From contig NZ_JAUFQE010000002.1 of NCBI RefSeq assembly GCF_030409755.1, positions 3,635,117-3,699,116 on the forward strand: 64,000 nt of DNA, given 5' to 3'. This DNA comes from Vibrio lentus. GTDB lineage: Bacteria > Pseudomonadota > Gammaproteobacteria > Enterobacterales > Vibrionaceae. The notes beneath the pieces are model-generated. The model saw only the letters and a program-made list of their open reading frames with translations. It had not been told where the DNA came from and did not search any database. Of this stretch, positions 56,797-64,000 are shown piece by piece. The position numbers and the translations under genes are program-made. Each line of letters starts with the position of its first letter. The stretch's first letter is position 1.

Positions 56797-58215
56797 CTAA
56801 TCGTTGGTTTGCAGTAGCCTTGCTGTTCCGTTCTCTCGAGTGGCATTAATCGCCGCCAATTGTTTATAAATAACAAAGTAGCGATTGATGTTGGCGACAT
56901 ACGTGACGGGTTCTTTACTGACATACTTACGCGTGACGATTTCGACGTTTTTAAACCAGACGTTAGGGTTGTAGCCTTTCTTCTTCGCGAGGTATCTCAT
57001 TTTTCTGATTTTAGCTGGGCCTGCGTTGTAAGACGCCAACGTAAAATAGATCTGGTTGTCAGCCGTTATGGCAGGGTCATTAAAATATCGGTCTTTGATA
57101 AAACGCATATATTTCACGCCGGCATGGATGTTGTTATCCACTTTATGAATATTTTTGATATTAACGTTTTTGTCTTTGGCCGTACTTGGTAAAACCTGCA
57201 TGACGCCAATCGCCCCACGATGAGAGACTTGACTCTGATCGAGCCCTGACTCCTGGAACCCTTGAGCAGACATCATTAAAGGATCAAATTCGTACTTGCT
57301 GGAGTACTTCTCAAATACGTCAGCGAGCTTGGCAACTCTGTCGACTTTGTTTGGATTGAGAGCTCGACCTAACCAACGCGTATTATCGATATATTTTTGG
57401 TAGATCACGTTACCCAGTAAAGTACCTGTGCGGGCTTTCTTAACGTACTTGTTGATTTCTTTTTTGAGAAGAGGGCTGTCTTTTCTCAGTGCCCAAGCTA
57501 TTTGACCATCCTCTCGCAAAGGTAAATCGCTATGGATCTGAATGTTTTCCATTACATCCGTCCATAATTTTGCTTTATGGCTATCTAGAATAGTGCCTTG
57601 TATATATCCCTGATTAACCAGTTCTATCAGTTCGTAATCTTGGAGAGATTCTTCAATAAAGTGGACATGTAATGGTGGCAACCCGAGTTCATTAAGCTCC
57701 ATATTCACTTTTTGCACACTCTCGAAGTAGCTAGAGCTCGCGCGGATCCATACTTCTTTACCGCTCAACTGCTTGATTTCGGTGAGAGGTTCTGAATTTT
57801 TTCCAGTGATAATGAGTTCTTTACCATCTTTAATCATGGGATCTGAAAAGTCGATCACCTGTAACCGCTTATCAGTAATGGTTAGGTTTGCTACCGCGAC
57901 ATCACCGTATCCGGATTCTAATGAAGGAAGAAGATCATCTCGCTGAACCGGAATGATCTGCACATTGAGATAGGGGTGTTTCTTACGAAGGCTTTTCTCA
58001 AAGTGATAGAGCATTTCTGCCACAATGCCTTTTGGCTTGCCATCTTCTATGTAGTAAAAGCCCAGATCAGCCGATACCAATACTCTCACTGTTCCTTTTG
58101 TTTTGAGTACATCTAAGTCTCCCATATAAGGCTGATTGCTCAATGGGGACAGTTCTAATGCGTTGGAAAGTTGGCTAAATAACCCGATCCAGATAAATAA
58201 TAACATCCTGCTCAC
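56797..58215 (-). CDS. MltF-like membrane-bound lytic transglycosylase
   Basis: About 472 residues: a hydrophobic signal segment, a solute-binding-protein family 3 domain (about 40-270, with LKTKGTVRVLVSADLGFYYIEDGKPKGIVAEML) and an SLT domain with catalytic Glu in AQGFQESGLDQSQVSHRGAIGVMQVLPSTA and ASYNAGPAKI. This is the MltF architecture, in which muropeptide binding controls the lyase. No lipobox is clear. The start is GTG at 58215 because GGAG lies seven bases before it; GTG 58221 and ATG 58206 are alternatives. Confidence 0.85.
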   Translation of the reverse strand: MSRMLLFIWIGLFSQLSNALELSPLSNQPYMGDLDVLKTKGTVRVLVSADLGFYYIEDGKPKGIVAEMLYHFEKSLRKKHPYLNVQIIPVQRDDLLPSLESGYGDVAVANLTITDKRLQVIDFSDPMIKDGKELIITGKNSEPLTEIKQLSGKEVWIRASSSYFESVQKVNMELNELGLPPLHVHFIEESLQDYELIELVNQGYIQGTILDSHKAKLWTDVMENIQIHSDLPLREDGQIAWALRKDSPLLKKEINKYVKKARTGTLLGNVIYQKYIDNTRWLGRALNPNKVDRVAKLADVFEKYSSKYEFDPLMMSAQGFQESGLDQSQVSHRGAIGVMQVLPSTAKDKNVNIKNIHKVDNNIHAGVKYMRFIKDRYFNDPAITADNQIYFTLASYNAGPAKIRKMRYLAKKKGYNPNVWFKNVEIVTRKYVSKEPVTYVANINRYFVIYKQLAAINATRENGTARLLQTND

Positions 58216-58306
58216 ATCCACACTCCATGTTGATGTTTTGTTAAAAGTTATCTATTGAAGATACTGCTTATGCTGCCATTCATCAAGTTTACCAGACGAA
58301 GTTCAA

Positions 58307-58340
58307 AAAAAATCGCGCTAATAAATTAGCGCGATTTTGA
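58307..58340 (-). terminator. Terminator after bamD
   Basis: AAAATCGCGCTAAT and ATTAGCGCGATTTT, followed on the minus strand by TTTT. Confidence 0.9.
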
Positions 58341-58378
58341 AGTGATTGTTTTAGTTAACGACGAGTGTGATTCGCTGA

Positions 58379-59107
58379 CTAGGGCAGTGGGTTGAGCTCA
58401 ATCAAGGCTTCTGTTCTTTTCACAGCGTCTTCTAGTCCAAGCTGCTCGTAGGCTTCTAACTGTATTTTCAGAGATTTACGCGCAGCAATGGTGTCTGGGT
58501 AAGTCTTTTGCAACTCTTGTGTTCTGTTTATAGCTGCAATCCACGCTTCGCGACGCAGGTAGAAATCAGCGGTTGCTAAGTCATACTCCGCTAGGCGGTT
58601 TTTCAGTGCGAACATGCGTTTTTGTGCATCTTCAGCGTATGGGCTTGCAGGGAAACGTTCTAACAGTCGTTTGAAATCAGCAAACGCAAGTTTTACTGGT
58701 TCTGGATCTCGGTCACTACGATCGATATTAAAAATATCGTGCATGAAGTTTCGATCTTGAGCCATGTGTGTCAGGCCACGCATGTAAAGAACCCAATCCT
58801 GTTTTTCATGAGTAGGGTTTAAGCGTAGGAATCGTGAAATGGTGGCAAGGCCTAATGCCAAGTCATCATTTTTGTAGTACGCGTAAATCAGATCGAGTTG
58901 TACTTGTTCAGAATAGGCGCCGAATGGGTAACGAGAGTCTAGGGCTTCTAGCTTTTCGATTGCAGAAAGCCAGCTACCACTCTGCAGTGATTCTTGGGCG
59001 TCAGAGTAAAGAACCGATGGCGGTACATCCGGTACTATTTCTTCACTACTTGAACAACCAACTAAGAGTGATACGGCTAATAGACCCGATAAAGTAAGGT
59101 GTTTCAT
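58379..59107 (-). CDS. bamD: Outer membrane protein assembly factor BamD
   Basis: An essential lipoprotein of the BAM complex that inserts beta-barrel proteins in the outer membrane. 242 residues: signal peptide with lipobox LLVGC (Cys18), then five TPR-like repeats (YSDAQESLQSGSWLSAIEKLEALDSRYPFGAYSEQ, FKRLLERFPASPYAEDA...). It is divergent from rluD, the conserved arrangement. Confidence 0.95.
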   Translation of the reverse strand: MKHLTLSGLLAVSLLVGCSSSEEIVPDVPPSVLYSDAQESLQSGSWLSAIEKLEALDSRYPFGAYSEQVQLDLIYAYYKNDDLALGLATISRFLRLNPTHEKQDWVLYMRGLTHMAQDRNFMHDIFNIDRSDRDPEPVKLAFADFKRLLERFPASPYAEDAQKRMFALKNRLAEYDLATADFYLRREAWIAAINRTQELQKTYPDTIAARKSLKIQLEAYEQLGLEDAVKRTEALIELNPLP

Positions 59108-59244
59108 GTCAGGCGTCGATTCCTTGAATTAAATATTTCGTAAGCTTCCGTTACTTTCTAACCAGTAACAGATACAATGATGCAATTATTCTATTTTATC
59201 CATACTAATGGGTATTAGTCTCACGGTTTTTAAAAAAGTTCGAT

Positions 59245-60219
59245 ATGGCTCAGCAGATAACATTAACAGACACAGTAAAAAGCAGCCAGTTAGGTCAACG
59301 TTTAGACCAAGCTGTCGCTGAACTATTTACCGATTTTTCTCGCTCTCGTATTAAAGAGTGGCTTCTTGACGGCAAAATCCAAGTGGATGGCGAAGTTATC
59401 ACTAAACCGCGCACCATAGTTTTGGGCGGTGAAGCGATCATCTTACAAGCAGAGCTTGCGGATGAAGAGCGCTGGGAAGCACAAGATATTCCGTTAGACA
59501 TTGTCTATGAAGATGATGATTTATTGGTTATCAATAAACCTCGCGATCTGGTTGTACACCCAGGTGCAGGTACGCCGGATGGAACCATACTAAACGCATT
59601 GCTTTTCCATTACCCTCAGATTGCTGAAGTACCTCGTGCGGGTATTGTGCACCGTCTGGATAAAGACACAACTGGTCTTATGGTTGTGGCTAAAACGGTT
59701 CCAGCTCAAACTCGTCTTGTACGTGCTCTTGCTAAACGTCGTATTACTCGTGAATACGAGGCAATTGCTATCGGTAAAATGACAGCGGGTGGTGTGGTTG
59801 AGAAAGGCATTAGCCGTCATGCTACTAAGCGAACCTTAATGGACGTTAATGAACTGGGTAAGCCTGCGGTAACTCACTACCGTGTTGCTGAGCACTTCCG
59901 CGAACACACTCGTATTCGTCTGCGTCTAGAAACAGGTCGTACTCACCAAATCCGTGTTCACATGTCATACCTTCAGCACCCGCTGTTAGGTGATATTGCG
60001 TATGGTGGTCGTGCTCGTATTCCAAAAGGTGCATCTGAAGAGCTAACGACAATGATTCGTTCTTTTGATCGCCAAGCGCTACACGCGGTTATGCTGAAGT
60101 TTGTTCACCCGATTACTGGTGAAGAAGTTGAGTTCCATGCACCTGTGCCAAATGACATGGTTGTGATGGCTGAAGCGTTGCGTGTTGATGCTCGCGAAAA
60201 CATAGAAGACGACATTTAA
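59245..60219 (+). CDS. rluD: 23S rRNA pseudouridine synthase RluD
   Basis: Modifies U1911, U1915 and U1917 in helix 69 of 23S rRNA. 324 residues: N-terminal S4 domain (GQRLDQAVAELFTDFSRSRIKEWLLDGKIQVDG) and an RluA-type catalytic domain with Asp in GIVHRLDKDTTGLMV and RTHQIRVHMSYL. It overlaps nothing but lies two bases before pgeF, forming a tight operon. Confidence 0.96.
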   Translation: MAQQITLTDTVKSSQLGQRLDQAVAELFTDFSRSRIKEWLLDGKIQVDGEVITKPRTIVLGGEAIILQAELADEERWEAQDIPLDIVYEDDDLLVINKPRDLVVHPGAGTPDGTILNALLFHYPQIAEVPRAGIVHRLDKDTTGLMVVAKTVPAQTRLVRALAKRRITREYEAIAIGKMTAGGVVEKGISRHATKRTLMDVNELGKPAVTHYRVAEHFREHTRIRLRLETGRTHQIRVHMSYLQHPLLGDIAYGGRARIPKGASEELTTMIRSFDRQALHAVMLKFVHPITGEEVEFHAPVPNDMVVMAEALRVDARENIEDDI

Positions 60220-60221
60220 TC

Positions 60222-60962
60222 GTGTCAATGATCATCCCTGACTGGAATGCACCAAAAAACGTGAAAGCATTTGCTTCGACTCGTTTTGATGGTTGTTCTA
60301 CAGGTGCTTATCAAGGGTTAAACCTTGGTATGCACGTTGGGGATGATGCTTTACTTGTTGAAAGTAATCGAACATGGCTAAAGCAACAATCTAAGATGCC
60401 CACGGCTCCGGTATGGCTAAATCAAACTCACTCAACGGATGTCGTTACAGTTTTAGAACCTATAGCGAATGTGCTTGATGCGGATGGTGCATTTACCACT
60501 GTAAAGGGTGTTGTGTGTTCTGCGATGACAGCCGATTGCTTACCAGTCATCCTTACCGATACCAAAGGCACTCAAGTTGCTGCTGTTCATGCGGGTTGGC
60601 GTGGTCTTGCTGGTGGCATTATTGAAAATGCCGTCGCAAAGTTTTCAAACCTAGATTCAGATAATCAGATCATTGCTTGGCTTGGTCCTGCTATTGGTAA
60701 AGATGCGTTTGAGGTTGGCAACGATGTGTTGGACGCTTTTGTTCGTTTTGACCCTCAAGCGAAATTAGCATTTAAAGCTAAATCTGAACCCGGCAAGTGG
60801 TTAGCAAACATGTCTCAACTTGCGACTCAACGACTAATGAAAGTTGGCGTGACTTCGGTGACAGATTCGAATCTATGTACATACGCCGATTCAGATGCTT
60901 TCTATTCTTATCGTCGTGATGGTATTACTGGACGTCAGGCGACATTTATTTGGTTAGAGTAA
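60222..60962 (+). CDS. pgeF: YfiH/PgeF multicopper-laccase-like purine nucleoside/peptidoglycan editing factor
   Basis: 246 residues of the YfiH (DUF152) family. The zinc/copper ligands are in LNQTHSTDVV, CSAMTADCLPV and AAVHAGWRGLAGG. The family has been called polyphenol oxidase, purine nucleoside phosphorylase or, in E. coli, an editor of wrong muropeptide precursors. It is coupled to rluD, as in E. coli (rluD-yfiH-clpB). Confidence 0.93.
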   Translation: MSMIIPDWNAPKNVKAFASTRFDGCSTGAYQGLNLGMHVGDDALLVESNRTWLKQQSKMPTAPVWLNQTHSTDVVTVLEPIANVLDADGAFTTVKGVVCSAMTADCLPVILTDTKGTQVAAVHAGWRGLAGGIIENAVAKFSNLDSDNQIIAWLGPAIGKDAFEVGNDVLDAFVRFDPQAKLAFKAKSEPGKWLANMSQLATQRLMKVGVTSVTDSNLCTYADSDAFYSYRRDGITGRQATFIWLE

Positions 60963-61033
60963 TCTCTGACTAGCATAACCACTCATCCAGTTCATTTATA
61001 TTTTCATATCAGCTCTATTCTTCATCCTTATCC

Positions 61034-61062
61034 CTTGAAAATCTGCGTTACCGTATCCATCT
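61034..61062 (+). promoter_or_regulatory. Sigma-32 (RpoH) type promoter of clpB
   Basis: CTTGAAA (61034-61040), a 15-bp spacer, then TCCATCT (61056-61062). This is one mismatch from the heat-shock consensus CTTGAAA / CCCATNT, 42 bp before the clpB start. Confidence 0.8.
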
Positions 61063-61104
61063 TCTAACCATAAGATAAACATATCTAAGAGTAGGAAGGT
61101 TGGC

Positions 61105-63678
61105 ATGCGTCTCGATCGATTCACTAGTAAATTCCAAATTGCGATATCTGATGCTCAGTCGCTCGCATTAGGTCGTGATCACCAATATATAGAACCTGTA
61201 CACCTAATGGTGTCTTTGCTTAATCAAGATGGCAGTGCGATTCGTCCATTGCTCACCATGTTGAATATTGATGTTGTTCAATTGCGTTCTAAATTAAGCG
61301 AAATATTAGACCGAGTGCCGAAAGTAAGCGGTATCGGCGGTGATGTTCAGCTTTCTAACGCAATGGGAACGCTATTCAACCTATGTGACAAGGTCGCGCA
61401 AAAGCGTCAAGACAGTTACATATCTTCAGAAGTATTCCTACTCGCTGCAATAGAAGACAAAGGACCTCTAGGTAACTTACTTAAAGAGTTAGGCCTTACT
61501 GAGCAAAAACTATCTCAAGCTATCGAGCAAGTTCGTGGTGGTCAAAAGGTTGATGACCCGAATGCGGAAGATAGACGCCAAGCTTTAGAGAAGTTCACCA
61601 TTGATCTGACCGAGCGAGCAGAGCAAGGCAAGCTAGATCCTGTGATTGGTCGTGATGATGAAATTCGTCGCACGATTCAAGTCCTTCAACGTCGTACTAA
61701 GAACAACCCTGTCATTATCGGTCAGCCCGGTGTGGGTAAAACCGCGATTGTCGAAGGTTTGGCTCAGCGTATTATCAATAATGAAGTTCCTGAAGGCTTA
61801 AGAGGTCGACGAGTTCTTTCATTGGATATGGGCTCATTGGTAGCCGGTGCTAAGTATCGTGGTGAATTCGAAGAGCGTCTAAAATCAGTGCTTAATGAAT
61901 TATCGAAAGAAGAAGGCAATGTCATTCTCTTTATCGATGAAATTCATACGATGGTCGGCGCAGGTAAAGGCGAAGGCTCTATGGATGCGGGTAATATGCT
62001 GAAACCGGCATTAGCTCGTGGTGAACTGCACTGTGTCGGCGCAACAACGCTCGATGAATACCGACAATATATAGAGAAAGACCCTGCGTTAGAGCGTCGA
62101 TTCCAAAAAGTGATCGTCGATGAACCAACCGTTGAAGACACAGTTGCCATTCTTCGTGGTTTGAAAGAGCGTTATGAACTTCACCATCATGTAGAAATTA
62201 CCGATCCTGCTATCGTAGCTGCGGCAACGCTATCTCACCGATACGTTTCAGATCGTCAGTTACCAGATAAGGCGATTGATCTCATTGATGAAGCGGCTTC
62301 GAGTATTCGAATGCAGATAGATTCAAAGCCCGAGTCATTAGATAAGTTAGAGCGAAAAATCATTCAGTTGAAGATCGAACAGCAAGCTCTGACGAATGAA
62401 AATGATGAGGCCAGTGAAAAACGCCTGCGCACTCTACAAAGCGAACTTTCTGAGAAAGAACGTGATTTCGCAGAGCTTGAAGAAGTTTGGAATGCTGAAA
62501 AAGCGGCGCTGTCTGGTACGCAACATATTAAATCAGAGCTAGAACAAGCTCGAATGGATATGGATTTTGCACGACGTGCTGGTGACCTTAACCGTATGTC
62601 TGAATTGCAATATGGACGAATCCCAGAATTGGAGAAGCAGTTAGATCTCGCGACTCAAGCTGAAATGCAAGAAATGACCTTGTTGCGTAACAAGGTGACT
62701 GACGCTGAGATTGCCGATGTCCTTTCAAAGCAAACCGGTATTCCTGTTTCTAAAATGCTAGAAGCAGAAAAAGAGAAGCTTCTGAAAATGGAAGGTGTTC
62801 TGCATAAGCGAGTTATCGGTCAAGCGGAAGCGGTCGAAGTAGTATCGAATGCGATTCGTCGTAGCCGTGCTGGCTTGTCTGATCCGAATAAGCCGATTGG
62901 TTCGTTCTTGTTTTTAGGGCCAACAGGTGTCGGTAAAACGGAACTGTGTAAAACATTAGCGAACTTTATGTTCGATAGTGAAGATGCGATGGTGCGTATC
63001 GATATGTCTGAGTTTATGGAAAAACACTCTGTTGCTCGTTTAGTTGGTGCTCCCCCTGGTTATGTGGGTTATGAGGAAGGTGGGTACTTAACCGAAGCCG
63101 TTCGTCGAAAACCTTATTCTGTCATTCTGCTTGATGAGGTAGAGAAAGCTCACCCAGATGTGTTCAATATTCTATTGCAGGTTTTAGATGATGGACGATT
63201 AACTGACGGACAAGGTCGCACCGTCGATTTTAGAAATACCGTGGTAATCATGACATCGAACCTAGGTTCAACTCGTATTCAAGAGAACTTTAATACATTG
63301 GATTACCAAGGCATTAAAAATGAGGTTATGGAAGTGGTAGGTAAACATTTCCGACCTGAGTTTTTGAATCGAGTTGATGAAAGTGTCGTGTTCCATCCAT
63401 TAGGCCAAGAGCACATCGAGTCAATTGCCGCGATTCAGCTTGATCATTTGAAAAAGCGAATGGAAGATAATGGTTATGAACTCGAAGTTTCAGAAAAAGC
63501 GCTTAAGCTAATCTCTCAAGTTGGTTTTGACCCTGTATATGGTGCAAGGCCTCTTAAAAGAGCAATTCAACAAACTGTTGAGAACCCGTTAGCGAAAGCA
63601 ATACTGGCTGGAAAAATAAATCCAGAGAAGAAAGTGCAGCTATTAGTGAATAACGACCGAATTATTGCTCACCAATAA
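61105..63678 (+). CDS. clpB: Protein disaggregase ClpB (Hsp100)
   Basis: A hexameric AAA+ disaggregase working with DnaK. 857 residues: N-domain (about 1-145), AAA-1 with GQPGVGKTA, a coiled-coil M-domain (about 400-525) and AAA-2 with GPTGVGKTE. Tyr pore loops are in GAKYRGEF and GYVGYEEGG. There is no IGF/L ClpP loop. ATG 61105 follows AGGAAGG. The heat-shock promoter upstream fits its regulation. Confidence 0.97.
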   Translation: MRLDRFTSKFQIAISDAQSLALGRDHQYIEPVHLMVSLLNQDGSAIRPLLTMLNIDVVQLRSKLSEILDRVPKVSGIGGDVQLSNAMGTLFNLCDKVAQKRQDSYISSEVFLLAAIEDKGPLGNLLKELGLTEQKLSQAIEQVRGGQKVDDPNAEDRRQALEKFTIDLTERAEQGKLDPVIGRDDEIRRTIQVLQRRTKNNPVIIGQPGVGKTAIVEGLAQRIINNEVPEGLRGRRVLSLDMGSLVAGAKYRGEFEERLKSVLNELSKEEGNVILFIDEIHTMVGAGKGEGSMDAGNMLKPALARGELHCVGATTLDEYRQYIEKDPALERRFQKVIVDEPTVEDTVAILRGLKERYELHHHVEITDPAIVAAATLSHRYVSDRQLPDKAIDLIDEAASSIRMQIDSKPESLDKLERKIIQLKIEQQALTNENDEASEKRLRTLQSELSEKERDFAELEEVWNAEKAALSGTQHIKSELEQARMDMDFARRAGDLNRMSELQYGRIPELEKQLDLATQAEMQEMTLLRNKVTDAEIADVLSKQTGIPVSKMLEAEKEKLLKMEGVLHKRVIGQAEAVEVVSNAIRRSRAGLSDPNKPIGSFLFLGPTGVGKTELCKTLANFMFDSEDAMVRIDMSEFMEKHSVARLVGAPPGYVGYEEGGYLTEAVRRKPYSVILLDEVEKAHPDVFNILLQVLDDGRLTDGQGRTVDFRNTVVIMTSNLGSTRIQENFNTLDYQGIKNEVMEVVGKHFRPEFLNRVDESVVFHPLGQEHIESIAAIQLDHLKKRMEDNGYELEVSEKALKLISQVGFDPVYGARPLKRAIQQTVENPLAKAILAGKINPEKKVQLLVNNDRIIAHQ

Positions 63679-63689
63679 TCAAACTATGA

Positions 63690-63736
63690 ATAATAGGTAC
63701 GATTAGCCGAAATCAAGGCTTAATCGTACCTATTTT
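63690..63736 (+). terminator. Rho-independent terminator after clpB
   Basis: AATAGGTACGATTAGCC and GGCTTAATCGTACCTATT pair almost fully around a short loop, then TTT. Confidence 0.88.
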
Positions 63737-63798
63737 GAACGCTTTGTGTAAATAGTGTCCGAACGATCGCCTACGGCGGTTTTTTTTCGTTTTTGGTC

Positions 63799-63826
63799 TT
63801 GTGCAAAGGGGGATTCTCTCTATAAT
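63799..63826 (+). promoter_or_regulatory. rRNA operon promoter P1 (probable)
   Basis: TTGTGC (63799-63804), a 16-bp spacer and TATAAT (63821-63826), followed by a G/C-rich discriminator GCGCCTCC like E. coli rrn P1. A T-rich run (63780-63796) could be an UP element. The rRNA genes would lie past the window end. Confidence 0.75.
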
Positions 63827-63923
63827 GCGCCTCCGTTGCCCGGGATAACCAAGCGGTTTGAACTAAGTAACGAGACGACATTAAGCATTTAAGATGCTTT
63901 GAAAAATTAGCTGGAAAAAGTGT

Positions 63924-63951
63924 TTGACACTGGAACCCAATTCGCTAGAAT
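63924..63951 (+). promoter_or_regulatory. rRNA operon promoter P2 (probable)
   Basis: TTGACA (63924-63929), a 16-bp spacer and TAGAAT (63946-63951), 125 bp after P1. Tandem P1-P2 spacing of this size is typical of rrn operons. No 16S sequence has begun by 64000. Confidence 0.8.
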
Positions 63952-64000
63952 GGCCGTCCACTTAGAGAGGCTCCTTACTAAAAGGAACGCTCAATAAGTA

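Overview
The window is chromosomal DNA of a marine Vibrio, most like the Splendidus clade. The evidence is gene order: dsbC-recJ-prfB-lysS-vpsR, mutH/rppH-ptsP-lgt-thyA, nptA/nhaR-hlyU/rpsT/murJ-ribF-ileS-lspA-fkpB-ispH, nagZ, aroF-tyrA, plzA, ettA/slt-trpR, mbaA, pheA, raiA, bamD/rluD-pgeF-clpB and then an rRNA promoter region. This closely follows the V. cholerae large chromosome from about VC0660 to VC0711, as I recall that map. Most genes are housekeeping. I see no prophage, integron, CRISPR array, tRNA gene or rRNA gene body.

Layout. 1-7.1 kb: protein folding, repair and translation genes, then the biofilm regulator vpsR. 7.1-17 kb: a stretch hit by three apparently identical 621-bp IS200/IS605-type elements, all in one orientation and each directly after TTTAT. 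One splits ptsP (EI-Ntr) and one sits in the thyA terminator. Between them lie small unknown genes, mutH, rppH, lgt and thyA. The mutH-rppH gap holds a cluster of DnaA boxes that looks like a DARS2-type locus. 17-22.7 kb: a ToxR/CadC-like regulator with a membrane protein, a 205-bp nested palindrome, nptA, nhaR, hlyU and rpsT. 22.9-30.8 kb: murJ to ispH. 31-36 kb: a BtsSR two-component system next to a CstA/BtsT-type pyruvate/peptide transporter. Upstream of the transporter is a phased array of about ten BtsR-type sites. 36-42.8 kb: a peptidoglycan-recycling divergon (murQ, anmK, a sugar kinase, a Na+ symporter, a MurR/RpiR regulator, nagZ) with palindromic operators. 43-45.3 kb: aroF-tyrA behind three TyrR boxes. 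45.4-51.4 kb: an M23 peptidase, a PilZ protein, ettA, slt and trpR. 51.4-59.1 kb: yjjX, mbaA without its usual nspS neighbour, pheA with a phenylalanine-rich leader and attenuator, raiA, an MltF-like transglycosylase and bamD. 59.2-64 kb: rluD, pgeF, clpB with a sigma-32-type promoter, then tandem rrn-type promoters.

Common themes are c-di-GMP and biofilm control (VpsR, PlzA, MbaA, plus a broken ptsP), cell-wall recycling (NagZ, AnmK, MurQ, Slt, MltF-like, M23, MurJ), and aromatic amino acid control (TyrR boxes, the pheL attenuator, TrpR). The strongest regulatory findings are the expanded BtsR-type array (35326-35555), the DARS2-like DnaA-box cluster (9815-10292) and the IS-disrupted ptsP (10850-13720).
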